From Pseudomonas gessardii (GTDB lineage: Bacteria > Pseudomonadota > Gammaproteobacteria > Pseudomonadales > Pseudomonadaceae), in the NCBI RefSeq assembly GCF_001983165.1, contig NZ_MNPU01000010.1, positions 62,001 to 126,000 on the forward strand: a DNA stretch of 64,000 nucleotides, in the 5' to 3' direction. The notes below the pieces were generated by a model. The model was not told the origin of the DNA and searched no databases. It worked only from the letters and a program-made list of their open reading frames with translations. Positions 42,730-51,566 of this stretch are shown here, piece after piece; positions within the stretch are counted from its first letter, which is position 1; each line of letters opens with the position of its first letter. Both the position numbers and the translations under genes were made by a program.

Positions 42730-44130
42730 TCACGCTGCGGTCTGGCGGATCGGCAGCACCACCCGGAAGGTGGTGCCGCTGCCCACTTCACTCCTCACCG
42801 AAATATCCCCATGGTGTTTCTTGACGATGCCATAGGACAGCGACAGCCCCAGGCCCGTGCCTTCGCCCACCGGCTTGGTGGTGAAAAACGGGTCGAAGAT
42901 TTTCTGCAGGCTGTGGGGGGCGATCCCGCAGCCGTTGTCTGAAACCTCCAGCCAGACCTGATCGCCCTCGACCCCATTGCTCAGGGTGATCGTGCCGCGC
43001 TCCGGCCCCATGGCCTGGGCGGCGTTGATCACCAGGTTCATCACCACCTGGTTGATTTGCGAGGCCAGGCATTCGATTTCGGGCAAGGGCTGGTAGTGCT
43101 TGATCACATCCGCCTTGTGTTTGAGCTCGCTGGCCACGATGTTCAGGGTCGAGTCGATCCCTTGCTGCAGGTTCGTCCATTGCCAGCTTTCGTCGTTATC
43201 GACCCGGGAGAAGTTCTTCAGGTCCTTGACGATCTGCGTCACCCGACCGATGCCATCCTTGGATTCGCGGATCAGGATCGGGATATCTTCCTTGAGAAAC
43301 TCCAGGTCCAACTCTTTGCGCAAGGCGCTTAGTTGTTCAAGGCCGCCACCGGGCGCCAGGGCCGCCTCAGCCTGTTGATAGGCGTCGAGCATGCACTGCA
43401 ATTGCTTGAAGTAACCCTCCAGCGTGCCAAGGTTGGAGGTGACGAAGCCGACCGGGTTATTGATTTCGTGCGCCACCCCGGCAGCCATCTGCCCCAGGGA
43501 GGCGAGTTTTTCCGATTGGATCAACTGGCTTTCCAGCTGCTTGCGTTCGTCGATTTCCAGTTGCAGGGCCTGGCTGGCCAGGGTCAGTGCCTGGGTGCGC
43601 TGTTCGACCAGCTGTTCGAGGTTGATGGTTTTCAGGCGGGCGCGGCGGGCCATGTCCCATTTGGCCGCCAGGGTGTTGGCCATCTGTTGGACTTCGATAT
43701 TGTCGAAGGGCTTTTTCAGGATCAGCAGCCGGTCGTGGCCCTTGAGGCGCGACAGCAGTTCTTCCCAGGAATAGTCCGAGTAGGCGGTGCACACCACCAC
43801 TTGCAGGTCCGGGTCGACTTTCCAGAGTTCTTCCATGGTCTGTGCGCCGTCCCAGCCCTGGGGCATGCGCATGTCGACAAAGGCCAGGGCATAGGGCCGG
43901 GCTTGTTCCATAGCGGTACACAGTTGTTGCAGGCCCTCCTGGCCACCATAGGCCGAGTCCAGCTCAAACGGTGGGGCCTGGGGTTTGGCGGCCTCGCCAA
44001 ACAGGGCGCTTTCCATGTCGTCCAGTGCCGCGTTCTGTTCCATAGGCGGCATGAGGATCTTGCGAAAGTCGTCGTGGATCGAGGGGGTGTCGTCAATCAG
44101 CAGGATGCGCCGGTTCGGGGGTTGATTCAT
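42730..44130 (-). CDS. Hybrid response regulator-histidine kinase
   Basis: 466 residues. A receiver domain comes first (about 8-155; [20 protein letters not shown], phospho-acceptor Asp86 in [18 protein letters not shown] Lys). A coiled coil follows (165-205), then a HisKA-type domain with His221 in [14 protein letters not shown], then HATPase ([40 protein letters not shown]). The receiver has an insert of about 25 residues after the first helix, also seen in the protein at 46940. No membrane helix, so it works in the cytosol, probably taking a phosphoryl group from another kinase. It is 2 bases after the kinase upstream, in one operon. Confidence 0.88.
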   Translation of the reverse strand: MNQPPNRRILLIDDTPSIHDDFRKILMPPMEQNAALDDMESALFGEAAKPQAPPFELDSAYGGQEGLQQLCTAMEQARPYALAFVDMRMPQGWDGAQTMEELWKVDPDLQVVVCTAYSDYSWEELLSRLKGHDRLLILKKPFDNIEVQQMANTLAAKWDMARRARLKTINLEQLVEQRTQALTLASQALQLEIDERKQLESQLIQSEKLASLGQMAAGVAHEINNPVGFVTSNLGTLEGYFKQLQCMLDAYQQAEAALAPGGGLEQLSALRKELDLEFLKEDIPILIRESKDGIGRVTQIVKDLKNFSRVDNDESWQWTNLQQGIDSTLNIVASELKHKADVIKHYQPLPEIECLASQINQVVMNLVINAAQAMGPERGTITLSNGVEGDQVWLEVSDNGCGIAPHSLQKIFDPFFTTKPVGEGTGLGLSLSYGIVKKHHGDISVRSEVGSGTTFRVVLPIRQTAA

Positions 44131-44132
44131 GG

Positions 44133-45938
44133 TCAGGTCTCGGCACGCTCAAGAGGGATTTGCAGGGTAAACACGGCGCCCAGGCCGGGCCCATCGCTGT
44201 GTACGGTCAGGTGGCCATTCATTTCGATGGCCGCCAGGGCACAGCTGTGCAGGCCGAAGCCATGGCCTTCCTTGCGGGTGGTGAAACCGTGGGTAAAGAT
44301 CCGCGTCATGTTCTCTGCTGGGATGCCTTCGCCGTCGTCCTTGACGCTGATCTGCAAGGTGTCGTCTGCCACGGCCTGGACCGTCAGGGTTATCTGGCGT
44401 GGCCGATCGCTGAGGTTGGACATGGCGTACTTGGCGTTGCTGATCAGGTTCACCAGGATCAGCAGCAAGCGGTGTTTGTCGGCCATGACCTCGGGGACCG
44501 GGTGAAAGTCCTTGACCACCGTGACGTGGTGGCGGTTCAAGGCGCCGGAGTTCATGCGCAGCGCGTCTTCGACCAGGGCGCTGATATGCACCGGCTCCAG
44601 CAGCTTGGAGGCCCCGGCATAGGATTGCTGGGTAGACACGATCTCCTTGATGTGGTCGACGCTCTTGGTCAGTTGCCCCAGTTCATCGGCCAGGCCTTGC
44701 TGCTCGATAGCAATGGCGTCGACCAACTGATTCAAATACCCCGGCAGTAATTTGCCCTTGTCATCTTCTGTGAGGAAGGTGCCCAGGTCATGGGGGTGCT
44801 CGTTGATCAACTGCATGGCCTTGCCCAGCCCCAGGGCCTTGCTGGCCCGCAGCTTGCGGGTGACCAGGTCGGCGGAGACGTTCACGCTGTTGAGCACGTT
44901 GCCGACGTTGTGCAGCACGTTGGTGGCAATTTCCGCCATGCCGGCCTGGCGGGCGCTGTCGAGCAGCTCGCTCTGGGCGTCCTTGAGTTCCCGGGTACGC
45001 GCTTCGACCCGTTGTTCGAGGCTTTCGTTGGAGGCCTGCAAGGCCCGGTTGACCCGGTTGATCTCGGCGAAGCTGCGCAACAGGTGCACGGCCAGGTACA
45101 CCAGTACCAGCATCAGCAAGGCCGAAAAGACCAGTAGGTAGCGGTGGTACTTCTGGTCGATAAGGTCGACGGCCTGTTGGTCCTGGTTGAGTTGGGTGGT
45201 CAGCTCATCCAACTGCTCGGCCAGCGGGATCACGGCGATGCGTTCCAGCAAACTGTTGACCACCGGCTGCTCGCGCATGATCAGGGAGATGTGGCTGCTG
45301 AGAATTTCGATCGGGCCCTGGAAATCTGGTGGCAGGTGTTCCTTGTTGACCGCCAGTTTGTTCAACCCGACCAGAATATCCGCTGCCTTGTCATCACTGG
45401 CTACCAGGGCGAACTCAAGACTGCTGAGCAACAGGTCGTAGGTGTCGGTGGCAATGTCTTGCAACTGCAGTCGAAGTTGGTCGTCCAGCAGGCCGAATTG
45501 CGCCTGGATATCGTCTTCGGCGTTTGGCAGGAAGGCCAGTGAGTTGCGCAAAACCGCGTTATGGGCCTTGAACTGGTCCACCAGCCGCGCCTTTTCCTGA
45601 ACCGCTGCCTGATAGGTGCTTTGCAGCGCCTGCCAGTGGGTGGGGTCGGCATGGGCGTGCAGCGACTCCTGCTGCGTCAGGGTGGCCCAGAGGCTGTTCA
45701 TTTCGTTGAGGGGGGCAACCAGCGGGTCATAATTGTGGGTCAGGGCAATCCGTGCCTTGAGTACCTCGCTGTCCCATTGCGCGTTCAATTGCTTGATATG
45801 GCGGATCAAGTCGCGCGATTGTGTGTAGTTGCTGCTCAGGTCCGACGAAGACTTGACGTACAAGAACACCAGGATCGAGGCCAGCACGAGGGTGATGGCG
45901 CCCAGCAGGGCCAGGCTGGAGCGGCGGGTCAGCTTCAT
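44133..45938 (-). CDS. Membrane sensor histidine kinase with DAHL-type periplasmic domain
   Basis: 601 residues from the ATG at 45938, fixed by the 4-base overlap with the peroxidase stop. Transmembrane helix 1 (about 10-28), an all-helical periplasmic sensor (30-262) of the DAHL type (double all-helical ligand-binding), and helix 2 (266-288) are followed by a coiled coil (295-330). The kinase core has His343 in TNVLHNVGNVLNSVNV, the N box NLISNAKYAMSNL, DDGEGIPAENMTRIFTHGFT and EGHGFGLHS. It would detect a periplasmic signal and phosphorylate the receivers encoded in the same operon. Overlap with a periplasmic haem peroxidase suggests the peroxidase supplies or alters the signal; this is inference. 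Confidence 0.85.
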   Translation of the reverse strand: MKLTRRSSLALLGAITLVLASILVFLYVKSSSDLSSNYTQSRDLIRHIKQLNAQWDSEVLKARIALTHNYDPLVAPLNEMNSLWATLTQQESLHAHADPTHWQALQSTYQAAVQEKARLVDQFKAHNAVLRNSLAFLPNAEDDIQAQFGLLDDQLRLQLQDIATDTYDLLLSSLEFALVASDDKAADILVGLNKLAVNKEHLPPDFQGPIEILSSHISLIMREQPVVNSLLERIAVIPLAEQLDELTTQLNQDQQAVDLIDQKYHRYLLVFSALLMLVLVYLAVHLLRSFAEINRVNRALQASNESLEQRVEARTRELKDAQSELLDSARQAGMAEIATNVLHNVGNVLNSVNVSADLVTRKLRASKALGLGKAMQLINEHPHDLGTFLTEDDKGKLLPGYLNQLVDAIAIEQQGLADELGQLTKSVDHIKEIVSTQQSYAGASKLLEPVHISALVEDALRMNSGALNRHHVTVVKDFHPVPEVMADKHRLLLILVNLISNAKYAMSNLSDRPRQITLTVQAVADDTLQISVKDDGEGIPAENMTRIFTHGFTTRKEGHGFGLHSCALAAIEMNGHLTVHSDGPGLGAVFTLQIPLERAET

Positions 45939-46915
45939 AGCGGTTTGCCTGCCCACTCGCCGGTCAACGTCTTGAGAAACTGCACGATCAGGGTCTTGTC
46001 CTCGCTGGTGGGGATGCGTCCCAACTGATACTTGAACATCACGGCAACGGCCTCTTCCAGGGTCTTGGCCGAGGCGTCGTGAAAGTACGGGGCGGTGACG
46101 GCGACATTACGCAGGCTCGGCACCTTGAACACATGGCGGTCCTCTTCATCCTGGGTCAGGAGGTAGCGCCCCAGGTCAGCTTCCACCGGGTTGCCGCGGT
46201 CCTTGAAGTAGTCCCCCATCACGCCGAACTTCTGGTACATGTTGCCCCCGATGTTGACCCCTTGATGGCAGGCAATACAACCGTATTCCTTGAAGCGCAG
46301 GTAGCCCTGTTTTTCGTCGTAGCTGAGGATATCGGTATTGCCCAGCAGGTACTGGTCGAAGCGTGAGTTGGGTGTGAGCAGGGAGCGCTCATACGTTGCC
46401 AGGGCGCTCTGCACGTTGCTGGCCGTGACGCCATCGGCATAGGCCTGGGTGAAGGCGTGCTGGTATTCAGGCACGGCGGCCAAGGTTGTGACGACGTTTT
46501 GCCAGGTGTTGCCCATTTCCACGGGGCTGATCACCACTTGTTCGATCTGGGCCTCCAGGGTGTCCACCCGGGCGTTCCAGAACTGTTTGAAGTTCAAGGT
46601 GGCGTTGAACACCGTGGGTGTGTTGAGGGCCACGGGCTTGCCGTCGAAGCCCAGGGAGAAGGGTTTGTCATCGGCGCCGCCTTTATCCAGGCGATGGCAA
46701 CTGGCGCAAGACAGCGTGTTATTGATCGAAAGACGCGTTTCATTGAACAGCCGACGCCCCAACTCGACCTGCGCCGCGTCCAGTGCGGGCACCTCGGGCA
46801 GGGGCTTGAGCGCCTCATCGAGGGGGGCGGCCAGTGCCGCTGAGCTGCCCAGCCAGATGCCGAGCACAAGGCTTGTGCCCCATGCCAGCGGGTAACGCGA
46901 TGGTGTATTGCTCAA
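45935..46915 (-). CDS. Di-haem cytochrome c peroxidase/MauG-family protein
   Basis: 326 residues, started at TTG 46915; no ATG exists in the leader and AAGGA lies 8 bases before the TTG. Signal peptide ends at ALA (about residue 29). Two CxxCH haem sites are seen: CASCHR in the first domain and CIACHQ in the second. QVELGRRLFNETRLSINNTLS, NTPTVFNATLNFKQFWNARVDTLE (in part) and FKVPSLRNVAVTAPYFHDAS are standard for bacterial cytochrome c peroxidases. It acts in the periplasm on hydrogen peroxide or, as in MauG, on a protein substrate. Placement between c-di-GMP and kinase genes is unusual. Confidence 0.9.
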   Translation of the reverse strand: MSNTPSRYPLAWGTSLVLGIWLGSSAALAAPLDEALKPLPEVPALDAAQVELGRRLFNETRLSINNTLSCASCHRLDKGGADDKPFSLGFDGKPVALNTPTVFNATLNFKQFWNARVDTLEAQIEQVVISPVEMGNTWQNVVTTLAAVPEYQHAFTQAYADGVTASNVQSALATYERSLLTPNSRFDQYLLGNTDILSYDEKQGYLRFKEYGCIACHQGVNIGGNMYQKFGVMGDYFKDRGNPVEADLGRYLLTQDEEDRHVFKVPSLRNVAVTAPYFHDASAKTLEEAVAVMFKYQLGRIPTSEDKTLIVQFLKTLTGEWAGKPL

Positions 46916-46939
46916 CTTGAATTCCTTGTGAGCAGAGGA

Positions 46940-48814
46940 TTATTGATCCGGCATCAGATGACTTCGGCCGGGTTCCAGCAGCAGGGCAAAATCCTCGGCC
47001 GCCACGGCTTTGCTGAACAGGTAGCCCTGGCCCTCCTCGCAGTTCCTGGTTTTGAGGAACTCCAACTGCTCCAGAGTCTCCACGCCTTCGGCAATGATAT
47101 TCAGGTCCAGGCTCTTGCCCAGGCTGATAATGGCACTGATCAATTGCAGGTCCTGGGAACTCTCGGCCATGCCGCGAATAAACGATTGATCGATTTTTAG
47201 CACATCGACGGGAAAGCGCCGCAGGTAACTGAGGCTGGAATAACCGGTGCCAAAGTCATCGATGGCCAGCCGCACGCCCATTTTTTTGATCTCGCGCAGG
47301 GTTGTCACGGTCTCCTCGACGTTCTGCATCAGTACGCTTTCGGTGATCTCCAGCTCCAGCAGGGCGGGCGCCAGGCCCGTCTGCTCAAGGGTGGCGGCGA
47401 GGTTGGGGACAAAATCGCGCTGGCGGAAATCGATAGCCGAAATATTCACCGAAACACAAATGGGCGCCAAGCCCTGGGCCTGCCAGCGTCGGGCCTGTGC
47501 GCAGGCCTGGCGCAATACCCACTGGCTCAAGGGCACGATCAGGCCACTGTCTTCGGCCATCGGGATAAAGGCGGATGGGTAGATCCAGCCATGGTCAGGT
47601 TGATACCAGCGGATCAGGGCTTCGGCACCGACAATCCGCCCGCTTTTCAAGTCCAGTTTCGGCTGGTAGTGCAAGACAAACTCGTCGTGCTCCAGGGCCA
47701 GGCGAATCGCGGCCTCCAGGGTTTGTTGCTGGCGCGCGATCAGGTTCATGTCTTCGATAAAGAAGCTGAAGCTGTCAGGCCCGTGCTCCTTGACGTTGTT
47801 CATGGCGGTTTCCGCCTTCTTGATCAGGTCCACGGCGTTGAAACTGTCATTGGGGTAAATGCTGATGCCAAGGCTGGCGGTGACACGCAGGTCATGGCCG
47901 GCGATATGGCGGGTACGCCCCACGGCCGTGAGGACTTTCTCGGCAATGCCCTGGGTTTGCTGGGGGTGATGAATGTCGTTGAGGATCATCACGAACTCAT
48001 CCGAGCCGTAGCGGAACACCGAGTCGGACGCACGGACCGTGGCCACCAGGTCCTGGCTGACCTGTTGCAGCACCTCGTCGCCCACCGGGTGGCCCAAGGC
48101 ATTGTTGATGCGCTTGAAGCGGTCCAGGCCAATGAACATGACGGCCAGTTGCGTATCGTGGCGCCTGCCCAGGGCAATGGCCTGGGTCAGTCGGTCGCCC
48201 AGCAGTGTGCTGTTGGGCAGGCTGGTGAGGGCATCGTATTGCAGCAGGTGCGAGACCTTGAGGAGCTCCTGGACCCGCTCCTCGATCGTGCGCTCCAGGC
48301 TCAACACCTTGAGCAGTGCATCCTGTGCCAATTGCCATTTCCAGGTCAGGGCACTGGCCATCTGGCGGATTTCCAGGTGGTCGAAAGGCTTTTTCAGGAT
48401 CAGCAACTGATCGTTGAACTTCAGGCGCGCTTCAATCGCTTCAAAGGAGTAGTCAGAGTAGGCCGTACACAAGGCGATCTGCAGGTTGGGGTCGATGTTC
48501 CACAACTGTTCGATGGTTTCCAGGCCATCCCACCCCGGCGGCATGCGCATGTCGATAAAGGCCAGGGCGTACGGCGTGTTGTCGGCCAGCGCCTGGTGTA
48601 CCAGGGCCAGGGCTTCCTGGCCCTGGTAGGCGGAATCCAGGGAATAGCTCTGGTGCAGAGTAGGCGAAGTGCCGAACAGGCTTTGTTCGATGCTTTCCAG
48701 CGTCTGGTCGGCAATGGTCTCGGCACAGAGGATCTTGCGGAAGTCCTGATGGATCGACGCGGTATCGTCGACGATCAGGATGCGGCGGTTCGCACGTTCG
48801 CCCTGGGGGCTCAT
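46940..48814 (-). CDS. Response regulator with GGDEF and EAL output domains
   Basis: 624 residues from the ATG at 48814 (a GTG three codons earlier is possible). Receiver (about 10-155) of the same unusual inserted type as the hybrid kinase: RRILIVDDTASIHQDFRKIL, AFIDMRMPPGWDG, KKPFD. GGDEF domain (about 190-350) has the variant YGSDEF, often active. EAL domain (365-615) retains AEALIRW, LEITES, DDFGTGYSSLSYL, LKIDQSF and AEGVETLEQ. It can in principle make and break c-di-GMP under phosphorylation control. First gene of a four-gene operon; 24 bases separate it from the peroxidase. Confidence 0.9.
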   Translation of the reverse strand: MSPQGERANRRILIVDDTASIHQDFRKILCAETIADQTLESIEQSLFGTSPTLHQSYSLDSAYQGQEALALVHQALADNTPYALAFIDMRMPPGWDGLETIEQLWNIDPNLQIALCTAYSDYSFEAIEARLKFNDQLLILKKPFDHLEIRQMASALTWKWQLAQDALLKVLSLERTIEERVQELLKVSHLLQYDALTSLPNSTLLGDRLTQAIALGRRHDTQLAVMFIGLDRFKRINNALGHPVGDEVLQQVSQDLVATVRASDSVFRYGSDEFVMILNDIHHPQQTQGIAEKVLTAVGRTRHIAGHDLRVTASLGISIYPNDSFNAVDLIKKAETAMNNVKEHGPDSFSFFIEDMNLIARQQQTLEAAIRLALEHDEFVLHYQPKLDLKSGRIVGAEALIRWYQPDHGWIYPSAFIPMAEDSGLIVPLSQWVLRQACAQARRWQAQGLAPICVSVNISAIDFRQRDFVPNLAATLEQTGLAPALLELEITESVLMQNVEETVTTLREIKKMGVRLAIDDFGTGYSSLSYLRRFPVDVLKIDQSFIRGMAESSQDLQLISAIISLGKSLDLNIIAEGVETLEQLEFLKTRNCEEGQGYLFSKAVAAEDFALLLEPGRSHLMPDQ

Positions 48815-48904
48815 GACTGCCACTCACTTAGGCGCAACAGCATGGATGGGCACATAAGGCGTCCTTTCCTCAATGGCGGGGTTGAGTGAGCCAATTACTT
48901 TATC

Positions 48905-48929
48905 TTCAAGGGTAGCCTACTCCCTTGAA
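48905..48929. promoter_or_regulatory. Inverted repeat in the divergent c-di-GMP promoter region
   Basis: TTCAAGGG (48905-48912) and CCCTTGAA (48922-48929), perfect 8-base arms with a 9-base spacer, in the 250-base gap between the REC-GGDEF-EAL operon and the divergent REC-HD-GYP-like gene. It could be an operator shared by both. Confidence 0.45.
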
Positions 48930-49065
48930 ATAGTCGGTCAGTTGGCGTCAAATCAGCCGCAGTTCACCCTTTGACCTCGTGCGCTGATTGCCTGGGCAAG
49001 CGCCGCCTGCAGTCCACGGCAAGGTGCAGGGGTTCAATCTAGTTCAAGTTTGAGCAGGTGTCGCC

Positions 49066-50412
49066 ATGGATGAGCAACTCGCTACCCCTTCCGCCTATAA
49101 ACCCACGGTGTTGCTGGTCGATGACGAAGAGTCGATCCTCAACAGCCTGCGCCGCCTGCTGCGCGGCCAGCCCTATGAGGTGGTGCTGGCCGGCAGCGGT
49201 GCCCAGGCCCTGGAGATCATGGCGGCCCAGCCCATCGACCTGGTAATGACCGACGCCCGGATGCCCGCCATGGACGGTGCGACGTTGCTGGCCGAAACCC
49301 ACCGCCTGTACCCGGCAACCTCGCGCATCCTGCTGACGGGCTACGCCGACCTGACGATGATCATCAAGGCCATCAACGAGGGGCAGATCCACCGCTACAT
49401 CAGCAAGCCGTGGAACGATGAAGAGATGCTCCTGGTTTTGCGCCAGTCCCTGGAGCATCAGTTTTCCGAGCGCGAAAGGCTGCGCCTGGAGCACCTGACC
49501 CGCGAACAGAACGATCAGCTCAAGGCGCTCAATGCCACCCTGGAAAAACGCGTGCTCTCGCGCACCAGCGAGCTGCAGCAGACCGCTGACATGTTGGACC
49601 TGGCCTACGATGAGCTCAAGCGCAGCTATGTGACCGGCACCGAGGTGTTTTCCCTGCTGGCCAACCTGCGCCTGCCCAAGGAAAAGCAGACCAACCGCCC
49701 GCTGATCGAGCTGATCCGGGTCTACTGCAAGGCCCAGTCGATGGATGAGTCCAGTGTGCGCGACCTGACCATGGCTGCGGCGCTCTACAACGTCGGCAAG
49801 TTGAGTTGGGCCGACCGCATGATGATCGCCCCCTCTGACCTGCTGCACAGCACCGACCGCGAGCTGTATCGCACTTACCCGACCCAGAGCGAATCGCTGC
49901 TGATGACCCTGGAACCGATGAAAGATGCGGCGCGCATCATCCGTCACCACCAGGAACGCTGGGACGGCAGTGGCTTTCCCGACCACCTCAAGGGGGACGG
50001 GATTCCCTTTGGCTCACGGCTATTGAAGCTGGCGGTGGACTTTATCGAGTTGCAGCGCGGCTTGATCCTTGAGCGCAACATGAACAGCGACGAAGCGCTG
50101 CTGTATATCCGCAAATACGCGGGCCGCCTGTATGACCCGGACATGGTGGAAGACTTTGTCCAGGCCTGTGCCGCGTTCCTCAGTGACGTGACCCTGGGCG
50201 ACCCGAGCGTCAAGGTCCTGGGCACCCGTGAGCTGGCCGCCGGCATGGTCCTGGCGCGCAACCTCAACGCCGACAATGGCATGCTGCTGCTCAACGCCGG
50301 CAAGGTGCTTAACCTGCCGCTGGTGGACAAGCTGATCGCCTTTGAAGCCATGGAGGGCGCCAAGTACAGCGTGTTCATCAAGGAGCCCGAGGAACCCGCG
50401 CCCTCGCTATAG
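49066..50412 (+). CDS. Response regulator with degenerate HD-GYP domain (YN-GFP)
   Basis: 448 residues. Receiver (12-130) with Asp63 in MTDARMPAMDG and YISKPW. A coiled-coil linker (135-185) follows, then an HD-GYP-type helical domain (190-400). The metal-binding HD pair is replaced by Tyr241-Asn242 (AAALYNVGKL), while HHQERWDGSGFP at 294-305 keeps the second His pair and a GFP variant of GYP. The phosphodiesterase is therefore probably inactive or altered, as reported for the YN-GYP protein PA2572 of P. aeruginosa. It may act by protein contact. Divergent from the four-gene signalling operon. Confidence 0.88.
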   Translation: MDEQLATPSAYKPTVLLVDDEESILNSLRRLLRGQPYEVVLAGSGAQALEIMAAQPIDLVMTDARMPAMDGATLLAETHRLYPATSRILLTGYADLTMIIKAINEGQIHRYISKPWNDEEMLLVLRQSLEHQFSERERLRLEHLTREQNDQLKALNATLEKRVLSRTSELQQTADMLDLAYDELKRSYVTGTEVFSLLANLRLPKEKQTNRPLIELIRVYCKAQSMDESSVRDLTMAAALYNVGKLSWADRMMIAPSDLLHSTDRELYRTYPTQSESLLMTLEPMKDAARIIRHHQERWDGSGFPDHLKGDGIPFGSRLLKLAVDFIELQRGLILERNMNSDEALLYIRKYAGRLYDPDMVEDFVQACAAFLSDVTLGDPSVKVLGTRELAAGMVLARNLNADNGMLLLNAGKVLNLPLVDKLIAFEAMEGAKYSVFIKEPEEPAPSL

Positions 50413-50484
50413 GGCCAGCGGGCATTGCGGCGCAGTGCGGGGGCATGTGATCCTTTGCGCCCTTTACTCCAAGGCGTTGACTTC

Positions 50485-50898
50485 ATGTCCAAGACCATCC
50501 GTATCGCCGCTGCCCTGTTGATCGGCAGCGACGGCCAGACCCTGCTGGTGCGCAAGCGCGGCACCCAGGCCTTCATGCAGCCGGGCGGCAAGATCGATGC
50601 GGGCGAGCAACCGGCGCAGGCCCTGGCGCGCGAGCTGTACGAAGAGCTGGGGTTGCGTATCGAGCCGGCGGCGGCGCACTACCTTGGCCACTTCTCGGCA
50701 CCGGCGGCCAATGAGCCGGGGTTTACCGTGGCGGCCGAGCTGTTTGAGGTGCATATCGACGTGCCGGTGACCCCCGCCGCCGAGATCGAGGAAGTGCGCT
50801 GGATCGACCCGATGGGCGACGGCGGCCTGGCATTGGCGCCCTTGACACGCGACCTGATCCTGCCGTTCTATCGCTCATCGCTGACCACTACTGCCTGA
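50485..50898 (+). CDS. Nudix hydrolase
   Basis: 137 residues from the ATG at 50485; the longer frame adds sequence between genes. The Nudix box lies at about 34-57 (GGKIDAGEQPAQALARELYE then ELGL), with all metal-binding glutamates. The fold is complete, ending with EEVRWIDPMGDGGLALAPLT. It hydrolyses a nucleoside diphosphate linked to another group; the substrate cannot be read from sequence. It lies 25 bases before the LysE exporter on the same strand, so the two may share a transcript. Confidence 0.88.
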   Translation: MSKTIRIAAALLIGSDGQTLLVRKRGTQAFMQPGGKIDAGEQPAQALARELYEELGLRIEPAAAHYLGHFSAPAANEPGFTVAAELFEVHIDVPVTPAAEIEEVRWIDPMGDGGLALAPLTRDLILPFYRSSLTTTA

Positions 50899-50923
50899 GC
50901 TGTCGGGCGCCAAGGACTGACCC

Positions 50924-51562
50924 GTGATCCCCCTCAATGACTTGCTGATTTTTGCCGCCGCCTCGCTATTGCTGGTACTCACACCCGGCCCGAACATGAT
51001 CTACCTGATTTCCCGTTCGATCTGCCAGGGCCGCAAGGCCGGGGTGACGTCGCTGTTGGGTGTGGTCGCGGGGTTCTTTGTGCATTTGTTCGCCGCCGCC
51101 GCGGGTTTGACCGCCGTGTTTCTTACGGTGCCGATGGCCTATGAAGTGCTGAAATGGGCAGGCGCGCTGTACCTGTTGTGGCTGGCCTGGCAGGCGGTGA
51201 AGCCAGGCGCCCGTTCGCCGTTCGAGGCCCAGCAACTGCCTGCCGATTCGCCGCGCAAGCTGGTGACCATGGGCTTTTTGACCAGTGCGCTGAACCCGAA
51301 AATCGCGGTGTTCTACCTGTCGGTGTTCCCGCAGTTCATCACCCCGGAACACGGTTCGATCTTTACCCAGAGCCTGATGCTGGGCTTTACCCAGATCAGT
51401 GTCAGCTTTGTGGTCAACCTGCTGATCTCGCTGGGCGCCGCGAGCATTGCCGCCTGGTTTATCCACAACCCCACGTGGCTGGCGGTGCAGCGTTATTTCA
51501 TGGGGTTTGTGCTGGCCGCCCTGGCGGTGCGCCTGATGCTGGAGCAACGGCGCAGCGCGTAA
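50924..51562 (+). CDS. LysE/RhtB-family amino acid exporter
   Basis: 212 residues from a GTG (AAGGA 7 bases upstream). Six hydrophobic helices with the family signature LVLTPGPNMIYLISRSICQGRK near the N-terminus. GVVAGFFVHLFAAAAGLTAV, GALYLLWLAWQAVKPG and FLTSALNPKIAVFYLSVFPQF follow. Members export amino acids or homoserine lactone-like compounds across the inner membrane. Convergent with metR, leaving only 4 bases between the stops; a link to methionine or homocysteine export is attractive but unproven. Confidence 0.9.
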   Translation: MIPLNDLLIFAAASLLLVLTPGPNMIYLISRSICQGRKAGVTSLLGVVAGFFVHLFAAAAGLTAVFLTVPMAYEVLKWAGALYLLWLAWQAVKPGARSPFEAQQLPADSPRKLVTMGFLTSALNPKIAVFYLSVFPQFITPEHGSIFTQSLMLGFTQISVSFVVNLLISLGAASIAAWFIHNPTWLAVQRYFMGFVLAALAVRLMLEQRRSA

Positions 51563-51566
51563 ACAC

